Below are positions 55,112-64,000 of a stretch of DNA of 64,000 nt, in pieces. Source of the DNA: Polaribacter sp. Hel1_85 (GTDB taxonomy: Bacteria > Bacteroidota > Bacteroidia > Flavobacteriales > Flavobacteriaceae). Under the pieces are notes generated by a model, which saw only the letters and a list, made by a program, of their open reading frames with translations, did not search any database and was not told where the DNA came from. The translations under genes and the position numbers were made by a program. Each line of letters opens with the position of its first letter. Position 1 is the first letter of the stretch. The stretch lies in contig NZ_JPDS01000001.1 in NCBI RefSeq assembly GCF_000766795.1, positions 315,001 through 379,000 on the forward strand, written 5' to 3'.

Positions 55112-55141
55112 TAAATTTGCACGCAATTATATCTTAATTGC
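55112..55141 (+). promoter_or_regulatory. guaB -7 element and leader inverted repeat
   Basis: TAAATTTG (55112-55119) fits TAnnTTTG. The leader then holds GCAATTA (55123-55129) and TAATTGC (55135-55141), a 7-bp inverted repeat ending three bases before the guaB ATG, which could be an operator or a small hairpin over the start. Confidence 0.45.
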
Positions 55142-55144
55142 AAC

Positions 55145-56620
55145 ATGACAGCACACAACAACAAAATTTTAGGTGAAGGATTAACTTATGACGACGTTCT
55201 TTTAGTTCCAGCCTTTTCAGAAGTACTTCCAAGAGAAGTAAGTATTCAAACAAAATTTACTAGAAACATTACTATTAACGTACCAATTGCCTCAGCTGCA
55301 ATGGATACTGTTACTGAATCTTCCTTAGCGATTGCTATTGCAAGAGAAGGCGGTATTGGTGTGTTACATAAAAATATGACAATTGATCAGCAGGCTAAAG
55401 AAGTTAGAAAAGTAAAACGTGCAGAAAGTGGAATGATTTTAGATCCAGTTACTTTACCTTTAACTGCTATTGTTTTAGATGCTAAAGCATATATGAAAGA
55501 ACATAGTATTGGAGGAATTCCTATTGTTGATGACGATGGAATTTTAAAAGGAATTGTTACCAATAGAGATTTACGTTTTGAGCATGATAATCAAAGACCA
55601 ATTGTAGAAGTAATGACTAGTAAAAACCTAGTTACTGCTGATGTTGGAACTTCTTTAAATGATGCAGAAAAGATTCTTCAAAATTATAAAATTGAAAAGC
55701 TTTTAATTGTTGATGAAAATTATAAATTAAAGGGATTAATTACATTTAGAGATATTACTAAAGTTACTCAGAAACCAATTGCAAACAAAGATTCTTATGG
55801 AAGATTAAGAGTTGCTGCTGCATTAGGTGTAACTGGCGACGCTGTAGATAGAGCAGAAGCCTTAGTTAAATCTGGTGTAGATGCTGTAATTATTGATACT
55901 GCTCATGGACATACAAAAGGTGTAGTAAATGTATTAAAAAAAGTAAAAGCTAAGTTTCCAGAACTGGATGTTGTTGTTGGAAATATAGCAACTGGTGCAG
56001 CTGCAAAATATTTAGTAGAAGCTGGTGCAGATGCAGTAAAAGTTGGTATTGGTCCAGGTTCTATTTGTACAACAAGAGTTGTTGCAGGAGTTGGTTTTCC
56101 TCAATTTTCTGCAGTTTTAGAAGTTGCTGCTGCAATTAAAGGAAGCGGAGTTCCTGTAATTGCTGATGGAGGAATTCGATATACAGGAGATATTCCTAAA
56201 GCAATTGCTGCTGGTGCAGATTCTGTAATGTTAGGATCTCTTTTAGCGGGTACAAAAGAATCTCCAGGAGAAACTATTATTTATGAAGGAAGAAAATTTA
56301 AGTCTTATAGAGGAATGGGTTCTGTTGAAGCTATGAAAAAAGGTTCTAAAGACAGATACTTTCAAGATGTAGAAGATGATATAAAAAAATTAGTTCCAGA
56401 AGGAATTGTAGGTAGAGTTCCTTATAAAGGAGAATTATCTGAAAGTATTCATCAATTTATTGGAGGTTTACGTGCAGGAATGGGATATTGTGGAGCTAAA
56501 GATGTTGAAACATTAAAAGAAACAGGAAAATTTATAAGAATTACAGCAAGTGGAATTAACGAAAGTCATCCTCATGATGTAGCAATTACAAAAGAAGCTC
56601 CTAATTATAGTAGAAGATAA
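55145..56620 (+). CDS. guaB: IMP dehydrogenase
   Basis: A 491-residue enzyme oxidising IMP to XMP with NAD+, the first step to guanine nucleotides. TIM barrel with two CBS domains inserted (about 95-215), active-site loop GPGSICTTR with Cys308, [18 protein letters not shown] and the flap [20 protein letters not shown]. Full length. It has its own promoter and ends in a strong hairpin terminator. Confidence 0.97.
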   Translation: MTAHNNKILGEGLTYDDVLLVPAFSEVLPREVSIQTKFTRNITINVPIASAAMDTVTESSLAIAIAREGGIGVLHKNMTIDQQAKEVRKVKRAESGMILDPVTLPLTAIVLDAKAYMKEHSIGGIPIVDDDGILKGIVTNRDLRFEHDNQRPIVEVMTSKNLVTADVGTSLNDAEKILQNYKIEKLLIVDENYKLKGLITFRDITKVTQKPIANKDSYGRLRVAAALGVTGDAVDRAEALVKSGVDAVIIDTAHGHTKGVVNVLKKVKAKFPELDVVVGNIATGAAAKYLVEAGADAVKVGIGPGSICTTRVVAGVGFPQFSAVLEVAAAIKGSGVPVIADGGIRYTGDIPKAIAAGADSVMLGSLLAGTKESPGETIIYEGRKFKSYRGMGSVEAMKKGSKDRYFQDVEDDIKKLVPEGIVGRVPYKGELSESIHQFIGGLRAGMGYCGAKDVETLKETGKFIRITASGINESHPHDVAITKEAPNYSRR

Positions 56621-56633
56621 AAACAGTTATCAT

Positions 56634-56664
56634 AAAAAACCGAGTAATTATACTCGGTTTTTTT
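56634..56664 (+). terminator. guaB terminator
   Basis: CCGAGTA (56640-56646) and TACTCGG (56651-56657) around a 4-base loop, with an A-run before and seven T after. It may also serve the convergent thioesterase gene. Confidence 0.85.
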
Positions 56665-56685
56665 GTTTTAAAATATAGATAAAGG

Positions 56686-57231
56686 TTATTTTAATTCAAT
56701 TTTAGAATTACTGTTTTCAAGTAAGTTTAAATAATCTTCAGTTTTAAAAACTTTGCTACTAAATCTAGAAACTCTATTTCTACTTTCACTTTGTCTTGTT
56801 ATACTTCTTGCAAAACGTCTAACTTCACTTTTATTAGTTAAAATAATTCCTGGTACAGGAACACTTTTTCCATTTTCATCCTTTGCAACCATTGTAAAAT
56901 AAGACGAGTTACAATGTTTTATTTCGCCAGTTCTAATGTTTTCAGATTCAACTCGCAAACCAACAACCATAGAAGTTCTTCCTGTAAAATTAATTGAAGC
57001 CTTCATAGTTAACAATTCGCCAACTTCTATTGGGTTTAAAAAATCAACTTTGTTAACAGAAGCTGTCACACAATAATTTCCTGAATGTTTAGAAGCACAT
57101 GCAAATGCAATTTGATCCATCAAATTTAAAATATGTCCTCCATGAATCTTACCACTAAAATTAGAGTTAATAGGTTTCATTAACTCAGTTATTTTAAGCT
57201 GTGAATCTTTTATGTGTTTAAACTTTTTCAT
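56686..57231 (-). CDS. Acyl-CoA thioesterase (YciA/hotdog family)
   Basis: A 181-residue hotdog-fold enzyme. NSNFSGKIHGGHILNLMDQIAFACA is the central helix with the catalytic Asp, and VDFLNPIEVGELL near 68 the following strand, as in YciA and BACH-type thioesterases. It hydrolyses acyl-CoAs in the cytoplasm. It starts on the base after the upstream small-protein gene, so the two are co-transcribed. Confidence 0.9.
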   Translation of the reverse strand: MKKFKHIKDSQLKITELMKPINSNFSGKIHGGHILNLMDQIAFACASKHSGNYCVTASVNKVDFLNPIEVGELLTMKASINFTGRTSMVVGLRVESENIRTGEIKHCNSSYFTMVAKDENGKSVPVPGIILTNKSEVRRFARSITRQSESRNRVSRFSSKVFKTEDYLNLLENSNSKIELK

Positions 57232-57606
57232 TTAATTATTTTTGTTTGTAAAATGAGGTGATTGTTCTTTTTCAACTTTTGTTATAAAATATTTTGTATC
57301 TCCTAACCAAAAGAATGTTTTATAACGCTCTTTATAGGTTAGTTTAACATAATTTCCTTGAAATTTTTGTAAATTTTCTATTACTTTTTCATTTTTATCT
57401 TCCACAGAAAAAGTAAAAATTTGTGCACCAGAAATACCTTGACTAATTTGACCTTCCCAAGTTTTAACAATTACTCCTTTTCTACTAATTTTTATCAATT
57501 CTCCAGATCTTACTCCAGTGCTGTAGGTAATAAAATAGATAAAAAGATAATATAAAACACTTAGAATAATTGCGGCACTTATTAAAACTCCAATGATTTT
57601 TTTCAT
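57232..57606 (-). CDS. Small membrane-anchored protein, unknown function
   Basis: A 124-residue protein with one N-terminal membrane helix (about 4-27) followed by a beta-rich domain (SGELIKISRKGVIVKTWEGQIS, YVKLTYKERYKTFFWLGDTKYFI). I recognise it as a common flavobacterial hypothetical protein but know no function; enzyme names sometimes attached to such proteins have no support in this sequence. It precedes the thioesterase gene without a gap. Confidence 0.75.
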   Translation of the reverse strand: MKKIIGVLISAAIILSVLYYLFIYFITYSTGVRSGELIKISRKGVIVKTWEGQISQGISGAQIFTFSVEDKNEKVIENLQKFQGNYVKLTYKERYKTFFWLGDTKYFITKVEKEQSPHFTNKNN

Positions 57607-57890
57607 ATATCAAAAATACAATTATAATTATTACAGGTTTTAAAAAATGATTTACGAGTGAAAATTCAACCTAATATTTTCCCTTTTAACGCTACTTTTT
57701 CCTTTTAAGCCTACTTTTATTTAAAGAATGCGAAATTATAGTTTTATTTACTGTGTTAAATAAAAAACAATCATTTTCTAGTATTTTTAAGAGTATAATA
57801 AAATAAATAGATATTAACTGATGATTGTGTGTTATTTTAATTAAAATATTACGACTACTATTTTTTAATATCAACTAAAACCAAATTAAA

Positions 57891-58661
57891 ATGAAAAAAC
57901 ATTACTATTTAAAATTTTTATTATTGTTAATTCCAGTTTCAGCATTTTTATTAATGTCTAGTTCTGGTGGAAGAGACGGAGGTACTACAGGTTCTCCTGG
58001 AGATTCTAGTAATACATGTACACAATGTCATAGTGCAGGAGCAAACTTTAATTTGTCACCAAGTATAACTACCAATATTCCTGCTTCTGGTTATGAATTG
58101 AATAAAGCATATACAATAAATGTAAATTCAACATCATCTTCATCTAAACTAGGTTTTCAATTGACTGCAGAAAATGGTTCTAATACAAAAATTGGAGCTT
58201 TTACAGCAGGTTCAGGTTCTAGAGTTAGCGGACAAAGAATAACGCATTCTAGTCCTTCATCTAGTGGAAATTGGTCTTTTACATGGACTTCTCCATCATC
58301 AAATGAGGGCGATGTTACTTTTTATACAGCAGTAAATGCAACAAATGGTAATGGAAGTACTTCTGGAGACCAAGTAGTAACAACAAACACAACTGCACAA
58401 GTTTTAGGTATTTCTACAGCTAAACGTTTACAATTTGATATGTATCCAAATCCTGCATCAGAAAGTATTTCTATTCAATTGCCTTCTGGTTCAAATAAAG
58501 CTACTGTTCAGTTTTATGATTATGTAGGTAGATTAGCTTTAACAAAAAATATCTCTTCAGCTAATGATAATATTAATGTAAGAGATTTGAGTTCTGGAGT
58601 TTATATTCTTAAAGTTATTTCAGAAGACAAAATTGGAAGTCAAAAATTCGTAAAAAACTAG
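57891..58661 (+). CDS. Secreted protein with CxxCH motif, Reeler-like domain and T9SS sorting tail
   Basis: A 256-residue protein: signal peptide (about 1-24), Gly/Ser/Thr-rich start with TCTQCHS (Cys43, Cys46, His47, a c-type haem motif), a beta-sandwich region (about 50-170) rich in Ser like Reeler/choice-anchor domains, and a type A C-terminal sorting domain from about 180 (MYPNPASESISIQL, SGVYILKVI, QKFVKN). It should cross the outer membrane by the type IX system and be held at the surface. Monocistronic with its own terminator; a 284-base gap upstream shows nothing clear. Confidence 0.82.
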   Translation: MKKHYYLKFLLLLIPVSAFLLMSSSGGRDGGTTGSPGDSSNTCTQCHSAGANFNLSPSITTNIPASGYELNKAYTINVNSTSSSSKLGFQLTAENGSNTKIGAFTAGSGSRVSGQRITHSSPSSSGNWSFTWTSPSSNEGDVTFYTAVNATNGNGSTSGDQVVTTNTTAQVLGISTAKRLQFDMYPNPASESISIQLPSGSNKATVQFYDYVGRLALTKNISSANDNINVRDLSSGVYILKVISEDKIGSQKFVKN

Positions 58662-58682
58662 TTAGTTGATTTTAGTTTTGAT

Positions 58683-58718
58683 AAAAACCGATTGTAATTT
58701 TTACAATCGGTTTTTTTT
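58683..58718 (+). terminator. Hairpin terminator after the T9SS cargo gene
   Basis: CCGATTGTAA (58688-58697) pairs with TTACAATCGG (58101+0 offset: 58701-58710) around three T, with an A-run before and eight T after. A strong intrinsic terminator. Confidence 0.88.
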
Positions 58719-58733
58719 GTGCTCTTTTTAAAG

Positions 58734-58741
58734 TAAATTTG
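58734..58741 (+). promoter_or_regulatory. Candidate -7 element of the GlmU-like gene
   Basis: TAAATTTG fits TAnnTTTG, 22 bases before the ATG. A TTTG lies only 14 bases upstream, closer than usual, so the -33 part is uncertain. Confidence 0.45.
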
Positions 58742-58763
58742 TACTACTTTAAAAAAGAAAAAA

Positions 58764-59939
58764 ATGAATTATATTCTATTTGATGGAGCTGCTAGAAATG
58801 CTCTATTACCTTTTACATATACAAGACCAGTTGCAGATATTAGAATAGGTATTTTAACCATTAGAGAAAAATGGGAAAAGCATCTAGGCTTAACTACAAC
58901 TACTATTACTGAGGAATATTTAGAAGAAAAATATCCAATGGTTGAAATGGAAGAGAATATTTTGATAAATGCCTCTTTTTGTCCTACTAATAGTTTGGTT
59001 GAAAAAATAAAACAATTATCAAAAAATGAAGCTATTTTTAAAGGTGATGATGTAATTGCTTTTTATACTTCAGATTCTCAAGAAGAAGTTAATTTTGATG
59101 ATTACAAGCAAATAGAATTTGATGAGGAGATTATTCAGGTAAAAAATACTTGGGATATATTTTCTTTAAACTACGAAGCAATTCAGCAAGATTTCGATTT
59201 AATCACAGAAGGAAGAATATCACAACCAATACCAGAAGGAACAAGATATATTAACAAAGAAAACATTTTTATTGAAGAAGGAGCAGAAATAAATTTTGCA
59301 ATTTTAAACGCTTCTTCAGGACCAATTTATATTGGTAAAGATGCTGTTGTTTTAGAAAACTCTGCTGTAAAAGGTCCATTTGCAATGGGAGAACATGCTG
59401 TTCTTAAAATGGGTGCAAAAATATATGGAGGCACAACTTTAGGTCCTTATTGTAAAGTAGGAGGTGAGGTTAGTAATTCTGTTTTATTTGGTTTTTCTAG
59501 TAAAGGACATGATGGTTATTTAGGAAATTCTGTTTTAGGAGAATGGTGTAATTTAGGGGCTGATACAAACAATTCGAATCTTAAAAATAATTATGCAGAA
59601 GTAAAATTATGGAATTATGAAACAGGTCGTTTTGCTAAAACTGGTTTACAATTTTGTGGATTAATGATGGGAGATCATTCTAAATGTGGAATTAATACCA
59701 TGTTTAATACAGGAACTGTTATTGGTGTTAGTGCAAATATTTTTGGTAGTGGTTTTCCTAGAAACTTCGTTCCGTCTTTTAGTTGGGGAGGAGCCTCAGG
59801 ATTTACAGAATACAAAACCAATAAAGTTTTTGAAGTTGCAGAAATTGTAATGAAACGTAGAGATATTGTTTTTGATGAAAAAGAACAAAAAATATTAGAA
59901 CACGTTTTTGAAGAAACTAGTAAGTACAGAAATTATTAA
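58764..59939 (+). CDS. GlmU-like sugar nucleotidyltransferase of Bacteroidetes
   Basis: A 391-residue protein of the putative alternative GlmU group. The N terminus NYILFDGAARNALLPFTYTRPVADIRIG is its signature nucleotidyltransferase start; from about residue 165 a left-handed beta-helix follows (IGKDAVVLENSAVKGP, GAKIYGGTTLGPYCKVGG, LGEWCNLGADTNNSN). It probably makes UDP-GlcNAc from GlcNAc-1-phosphate, supplying peptidoglycan and the polysaccharide locus. Its end overlaps the convergent priA by 4 bases. Confidence 0.88.
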   Translation: MNYILFDGAARNALLPFTYTRPVADIRIGILTIREKWEKHLGLTTTTITEEYLEEKYPMVEMEENILINASFCPTNSLVEKIKQLSKNEAIFKGDDVIAFYTSDSQEEVNFDDYKQIEFDEEIIQVKNTWDIFSLNYEAIQQDFDLITEGRISQPIPEGTRYINKENIFIEEGAEINFAILNASSGPIYIGKDAVVLENSAVKGPFAMGEHAVLKMGAKIYGGTTLGPYCKVGGEVSNSVLFGFSSKGHDGYLGNSVLGEWCNLGADTNNSNLKNNYAEVKLWNYETGRFAKTGLQFCGLMMGDHSKCGINTMFNTGTVIGVSANIFGSGFPRNFVPSFSWGGASGFTEYKTNKVFEVAEIVMKRRDIVFDEKEQKILEHVFEETSKYRNY

Positions 59940-62404
59940 TAAGCATCTACATCCGTAATAAAACGGATAGGTCTAAAATCTTTAACAGCTTCAAAAGTGT
60001 CTTTAATCTTTTGAAGTTGTTTTTTTGTGTTTGCTAAACTTTGTTTTGGCGGAATCTTTATCACAATATTCTTAATATATTGATTTCTAATTCTAGAAAC
60101 TGCAGGAGCTGTTGGTCCCAAAACATGTTCTCCAAAAGAGTTTTGTAGCGCTTTTGCTAACCAATTTACACCACTATCTACTTTTTGATAATCTCTATGT
60201 TTTAAAGTAATTTTTATCAACCTATAATAAGGAGGATATTTATACTGCCAACGTTCTTGTAATTGTTCTTTATACATTTCTGTATAATTTGTGGTAGAAA
60301 CTTGTTGCAATATTTGATGATAAGGGTTGTAAGTTTGTATGGCTACATTTCCTTGTTTTTTACTTCTACCAGCTCTTCCAGAAACTTGTACCATCATATC
60401 ATAGGCACGTTCATGTGCTCTAAAATCTGGAAAATTTAACATAGAATCTGCATTTAAAACACCAACTAAAGAAACATTTTCAAAATCTAATCCTTTAGAA
60501 AGCATCTGAGTTCCTACTAAAACATCTATTTCTTTGGCTTCAAAAGCACCAATTATTTTCTGATAACCGTATTTACCACGAGTGGTATCTAAATCCATTC
60601 TTCCAATTTTATAATCCGGAAAAAGTTCTTTAAGTTCTAATTCAATTTGTTCTGTTCCAAAACCTTTATTGTCTAAAGTATTGCTACCACAAGCACCACA
60701 ACTATTTGGCATTGCTCTTTGATAATTACAATAATGACAACGTAATTCATGTCTGAATTTATGATAGGTTAAACTCACATCACAATTAGGACATTGAGGA
60801 GAAATTCCACAGGTTTTACACTCCACAACTGGAGAAAAGCCACGTCTATTTTGAAAAAGAATAACCTGTTCTTTTTCTTCTAAAGCTTCTTTGATCAGTT
60901 TTAATAAACGATCAGAAAAATGACCTGTCATTTCCTTTTTACGTTGCTTTTCTTTAACATCTATCAATTCAATTTTTGGCAATTGAACGTTACCAAAACG
61001 TTTATTTAATTCAACAAAACCATATTTTTTTTGTTGCGCATTAAAATAGCTTTCTAAAGATGGAGTAGCAGAACCTAATAAAATTTTTGCTTTGTGAATT
61101 TTAGCCAAAACTATAGCAGAATCTCTTGCATTATATCTAGGTGAAGGCTCAAACTGTTTGTAGGAAGTTTCATGCTCTTCATCAACTACAATCAACCCTA
61201 GATTAGAAAATGGTAAAAATATAGATGAACGAGCTCCTAAAATGATTCTCGCTTTTGGTTTATTCTCTAATACATTATTCCAAACTTCTACACGTTCATT
61301 CATTGAGTATTTTGAATGAAAAACAGAAATTTGTTCGCCAAAATAAAACTGCAAACGTGTTATAATTTGTGTGGTTAATGCAATTTCTGGTAACAAAAAT
61401 AAAACTTGTTTTCCTTGGTCTAAAACCTCTTGAATTAATTTGGTATAAACCTCAGTTTTACCAGAACTGGTAATTCCGTGTAAAAGAGTAACATCTTTTT
61501 CTTTAAAAGTTTCCTTGATTTCAGCAAGTGCTTTTTCTTGAAATTCATTCAACTCTTTTAAAGAATTTGTATCTCCTTTAAACTGAATTCTATCTGTTTG
61601 AATATGATAAATTTCAAAAATATTTTTATCAACTAACGATTTTAGAATAGTCGAAGAAACATTCGATTTTACTTCTAGTTCTTTTGATTTTATAGGTTTT
61701 TTAGCAGCTGATAACTGGAAAAATGTTAAAACAGCATCTCGTTGCTTTTTTGCTCTTGATAGTTCTTCTAGTAATTTTTCTAAAGAATCATCAGAAGTAT
61801 AAGCAGCATTTAAACGAACATATTTTACTAATTTTGGTTTGTATTGCTCGTAAATTTCTTCTTTTATGGTAATTGCAGATTTTTTAATCAACGAATTTAC
61901 AATGGGCATTACTTTTTTCTTTCCTAGAATGGTAATAACTTGATGAATTGTTAATTGAGATTGATGTTGCAATGCTTCAAAAATTAAAAACTCATCATCT
62001 GCAAGAATAGATTCATCTGTAAAAGAGTCATTTTTATTGATAATTGTTTCGCTTTCTAACAAAAAAGCAGAAGGTAAAGAAGCTCTATAAACATCACCCA
62101 AAGAACACATGTAATAGCTAGAAATCCATTGCCAAAGTTGTAATTGTAATTCATTTACCAAAGGAGTTTCATCTAAAATTTGATGAATTTCTTTCGCTTC
62201 ATAAAGAATTGGTTTTGTTTGATGAATATTAAAAACCAGAGCAGAATACATTTTCGATTTACCAAAAGAAACAGCAACTCGCATTCCTTTCTGTAGAAAA
62301 GTAGCTTCATCTTCAGTTACAGAATACGTAAATGTTTTCTGAATAGGAATTGGTAATATAACGTCTATAAAATGCTGCAATAATTGTGTTTTAGTTGCTA
62401 TCAT
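59936..62404 (-). CDS. priA: Primosomal protein N' (replication restart helicase)
   Basis: An 822-residue helicase that reloads DnaB at stalled forks. N-terminal DNA-binding domain, Walker A GITSSGKTEVY near 311, VVDEEHETSYKQ as motif II, a zinc-binding insert with eight Cys (CKTCGISPQCPNCD, CHYC, CGACG), and VSGRAGRSKKQG as motif VI. Longer than E. coli PriA (732) mostly in the N-terminal part, usual for Bacteroidetes. Confidence 0.96.
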   Translation of the reverse strand: MIATKTQLLQHFIDVILPIPIQKTFTYSVTEDEATFLQKGMRVAVSFGKSKMYSALVFNIHQTKPILYEAKEIHQILDETPLVNELQLQLWQWISSYYMCSLGDVYRASLPSAFLLESETIINKNDSFTDESILADDEFLIFEALQHQSQLTIHQVITILGKKKVMPIVNSLIKKSAITIKEEIYEQYKPKLVKYVRLNAAYTSDDSLEKLLEELSRAKKQRDAVLTFFQLSAAKKPIKSKELEVKSNVSSTILKSLVDKNIFEIYHIQTDRIQFKGDTNSLKELNEFQEKALAEIKETFKEKDVTLLHGITSSGKTEVYTKLIQEVLDQGKQVLFLLPEIALTTQIITRLQFYFGEQISVFHSKYSMNERVEVWNNVLENKPKARIILGARSSIFLPFSNLGLIVVDEEHETSYKQFEPSPRYNARDSAIVLAKIHKAKILLGSATPSLESYFNAQQKKYGFVELNKRFGNVQLPKIELIDVKEKQRKKEMTGHFSDRLLKLIKEALEEKEQVILFQNRRGFSPVVECKTCGISPQCPNCDVSLTYHKFRHELRCHYCNYQRAMPNSCGACGSNTLDNKGFGTEQIELELKELFPDYKIGRMDLDTTRGKYGYQKIIGAFEAKEIDVLVGTQMLSKGLDFENVSLVGVLNADSMLNFPDFRAHERAYDMMVQVSGRAGRSKKQGNVAIQTYNPYHQILQQVSTTNYTEMYKEQLQERWQYKYPPYYRLIKITLKHRDYQKVDSGVNWLAKALQNSFGEHVLGPTAPAVSRIRNQYIKNIVIKIPPKQSLANTKKQLQKIKDTFEAVKDFRPIRFITDVDAY

Positions 62405-62691
62405 CCCTAATGAAAAACGGAGAGAATTTTTCTTTTTGTAATAGATTTCTCAAACGCTCAAAAAAACTAATTTTTGAAAGACAATAAAGAATCAAAATTA
62501 CATAAAAATCAATAGAATTTTCTGATAAAAATATAAAGTTCAAATTTTATTTTATCTTTATAAAATCAACTTAAAAACTAGAATTTTGAAAGATATTATT
62601 TATGTATATAACAAATCAGTTATTAAAATTCTTTTTGTTTATAATATCTCAAAAATGAAAAAACATGTAAATTCTTTACAAAATAAATAAA

Positions 62692-63546
62692 ATGATTCAG
62701 CTTAAAAAAATTGACATTCTTTTTTTTTGTTATGTTTTTATAACCACAATTTTGTTGTTTTTATCTTGGAATGATTCTGATAAATATCTAGAACTATTTT
62801 TAACAAGAGGTTTATTATTAGGAATAGGAATGGTACTTATTTACTTCGATTCTAAAGTAAAAAACACCCTTTTAAACTTATTAAGAAACTGCTATCCAGT
62901 TTTGTTTAGCATGCTTTTTTATACCGAAACTGTTTTTTATAATAAGTTGTTTTTTAGTAATTTAGATAAGTATTTAATTAAACTCGATTTGCAATTATTC
63001 GGTTTTCAACCAAGTGTAAGATTTTCTGAGTATTTCTCAAACCCTGTTTTTAGTGAGTTGATGTATGTTGGCTATTTTGCTTTGTATATTTTGATTATCA
63101 GTTTTGTTTTTATTACATATTTTAAATTGAAAAAAGACTCAGAAGAATTGTTTTTTAAATTGGCAGCTTCCATGTTGTTATTCTATTTATTCTTTTGTTT
63201 TTTTCCTGCAGCAGGACCACAATTTCATTTTGCATCACCAGAAAAAGATTTACCAACAGCATTTTTGTTCGATGAAATAATGCATTTAATTCAGAAAGCA
63301 GAGCAACCAACAGGCGCTTTCCCTAGTTCTCATGTTGGTCTTTCTCTAATTGTTTTGGTGTTGTTTAGAAAAAGAGTTCCTAACTATTTTAAAATTGCAA
63401 TTCCGTTTGTAATTTTACTCATATTATCTACAGTTTACATAAAAGCACATTATGCTGTAGATGCAATTGCAGGAATAATTTCTGTACCTATTGTATTGTT
63501 TTTAAGTACTTTTTTATACAAAAATACGCCTGAATATAAATTATGA
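62692..63546 (+). CDS. PAP2 superfamily membrane protein (Aur1/Ipt1-like)
   Basis: A 284-residue membrane protein with about six to seven helices. The phosphatase motifs are present: GAFPSSHVG near 204 and TVYIKAHYAVDAIAG near 243, as in lipid phosphatases and inositolphosphoceramide synthases of the PAP2_3 group. Followed, with a 4-base overlap, by a GNAT-like gene. In Bacteroidetes such pairs often neighbour sphingolipid genes, so a role in making a lipid head group is possible; simple lipid phosphate hydrolysis is the alternative. Confidence 0.8.
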   Translation: MIQLKKIDILFFCYVFITTILLFLSWNDSDKYLELFLTRGLLLGIGMVLIYFDSKVKNTLLNLLRNCYPVLFSMLFYTETVFYNKLFFSNLDKYLIKLDLQLFGFQPSVRFSEYFSNPVFSELMYVGYFALYILIISFVFITYFKLKKDSEELFFKLAASMLLFYLFFCFFPAAGPQFHFASPEKDLPTAFLFDEIMHLIQKAEQPTGAFPSSHVGLSLIVLVLFRKRVPNYFKIAIPFVILLILSTVYIKAHYAVDAIAGIISVPIVLFLSTFLYKNTPEYKL

Positions 63547-64000
63547 TTCAACTAAAAGAAGTCAACACTAAAAGGGAGTTAAAGCAATTTATTCTTTTAC
63601 CTTTTTCCATTCATAAAAATCATAAAGAATGGTTGCCACCTTTAATTTCTGATGAATGGAAAGTGTTTGATAAAACCAAAAATTATTCTTTTGAACATTG
63701 TGATACTATTTTATATTTAGCAAAAAAAGAGAATGTAATTGTTGGGAGAGTTATGGGAATTATCAACCATAATTATAATACAGGAAGTAATGAAAATAAC
63801 GTGCGTTTTTATGGTTTAGAATGTTATGATGATGCAAAAGTATATGACATTTTAATAAATGCAATTGAAAAATGGGGAAAACAAAAAGGAATGGAAACTA
63901 TTATTGGTCCTTTAGGTTTTTCTGATAAAGATCCTCAAGGGTTTTTAATTGAAGGGTTTAAAGAAGAAATGTCGGTAATGGTTACCAATCATAGTTTTAA
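63543..64000 (+). CDS. GNAT-like protein (3' end cut by window edge)
   Basis: The first 152 residues of a longer protein, still open at the window end. The start ATG overlaps the previous stop (ATGA). ELKQFILLPFSIHKNHKEWLPPL opens the protein, LAKKENVIVGRVMGIINH near 60 and NAIEKWGKQKGMETIIGPLG near 105 match a large family with an acyltransferase-like fold found beside PAP2 genes in Bacteroidetes. The reaction is unknown. Confidence 0.7.
   Translation, partial: MIQLKEVNTKRELKQFILLPFSIHKNHKEWLPPLISDEWKVFDKTKNYSFEHCDTILYLAKKENVIVGRVMGIINHNYNTGSNENNVRFYGLECYDDAKVYDILINAIEKWGKQKGMETIIGPLGFSDKDPQGFLIEGFKEEMSVMVTNHSF

Noticed and set aside
57692..57874. A 60-codon reverse-strand frame in the gap before the T9SS cargo gene
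   Set aside because: Low-complexity, AT-rich, no conserved pattern and no promoter; likely chance.
1..64000. CRISPR arrays, insertion sequences, prophage, rRNA and tRNA genes
   Set aside because: No repeated spacer pattern, transposase, integrase, phage structural gene or cloverleaf sequence was recognised.

Overview
The window is a 64 kb piece of an AT-rich chromosome that looks like a marine member of the Flavobacteriaceae (Polaribacter or Tenacibaculum type). The reasons are: almost no Shine-Dalgarno sequences; promoters of the Bacteroidetes form TTTG-N19-TAnnTTTG; a PorV-like type IX secretion protein and a secreted protein with a type A sorting tail; carboxypeptidase-regulatory TonB receptors; DUF4105 and DUF4856 proteins; and the usual flavobacterial neighbourhoods kdsD-tatC-lptB and PAP2/Aur1-GNAT. 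No rRNA, tRNA, CRISPR array, phage or insertion sequence was recognised.

Positions 1-22650 hold a surface polysaccharide locus, almost all on the + strand with overlapping or abutting genes. It starts with an O-acetylation pair (MBOAT acyltransferase, cut by the window edge, and an SGNH-like partner). Two family-4 glycosyltransferases follow, then a nonulosonic acid cassette neuA-neuB-neuC, UDP-galactopyranose mutase, a polyprenyl-phosphate sugar synthase paired with a GT-C membrane glycosyltransferase, further GT2/GT4 enzymes, a Wzy/ligase-type polymerase, a PaaK/CapK-like adenylate-forming enzyme, a reverse-strand wecB, and a WcaJ-type initiating phosphoglycosyltransferase. The product is probably a capsule or O-antigen containing sialic (or legionaminic) acid and galactofuranose. 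The flippase and export genes are not in the window.

Positions 22628-33112 are mostly core genes: a DUF4105 membrane protein, a PorV/PorQ protein, a YheT-like hydrolase, pssA, a VOC protein, lptB, an AhpD-like protein, tatC, kdsD (with a textbook promoter), recQ and a response regulator. Positions 33176-36721 are the most accessory-looking stretch: a TPR histidine kinase preceded on the same strand by a 150-aa unknown, a trypsin-like protease without a signal peptide, and a small three-helix membrane protein, with a perfect palindrome upstream. A ZIP transporter, two methyltransferases, a flavobacterial RNA-like element, an aldo/keto reductase, an OmpA lipoprotein, a large FAD/Fe-S oxidoreductase, an MFS carrier, an HMG-CoA-lyase-like enzyme and a 5'-nucleotidase follow.

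Positions 48690-55077 form an iron-uptake-type operon: DUF4856 lipoprotein, imelysin-like lipoprotein, a full-length homologue of vitamin K-dependent gamma-carboxylase (HTTM family), and a TonB-dependent receptor. Two near-identical 23-bp boxes flank its promoter and hairpins lie in two internal gaps. The carboxylase homologue keeps the residues that align with the human catalytic His and Lys. I regard it as the best candidate for undescribed biology in this window. The last part holds guaB, a thioesterase, a small membrane protein, a secreted haem-motif protein, a GlmU-like enzyme, priA, and an Aur1-like PAP2 protein overlapping a truncated GNAT-like gene.
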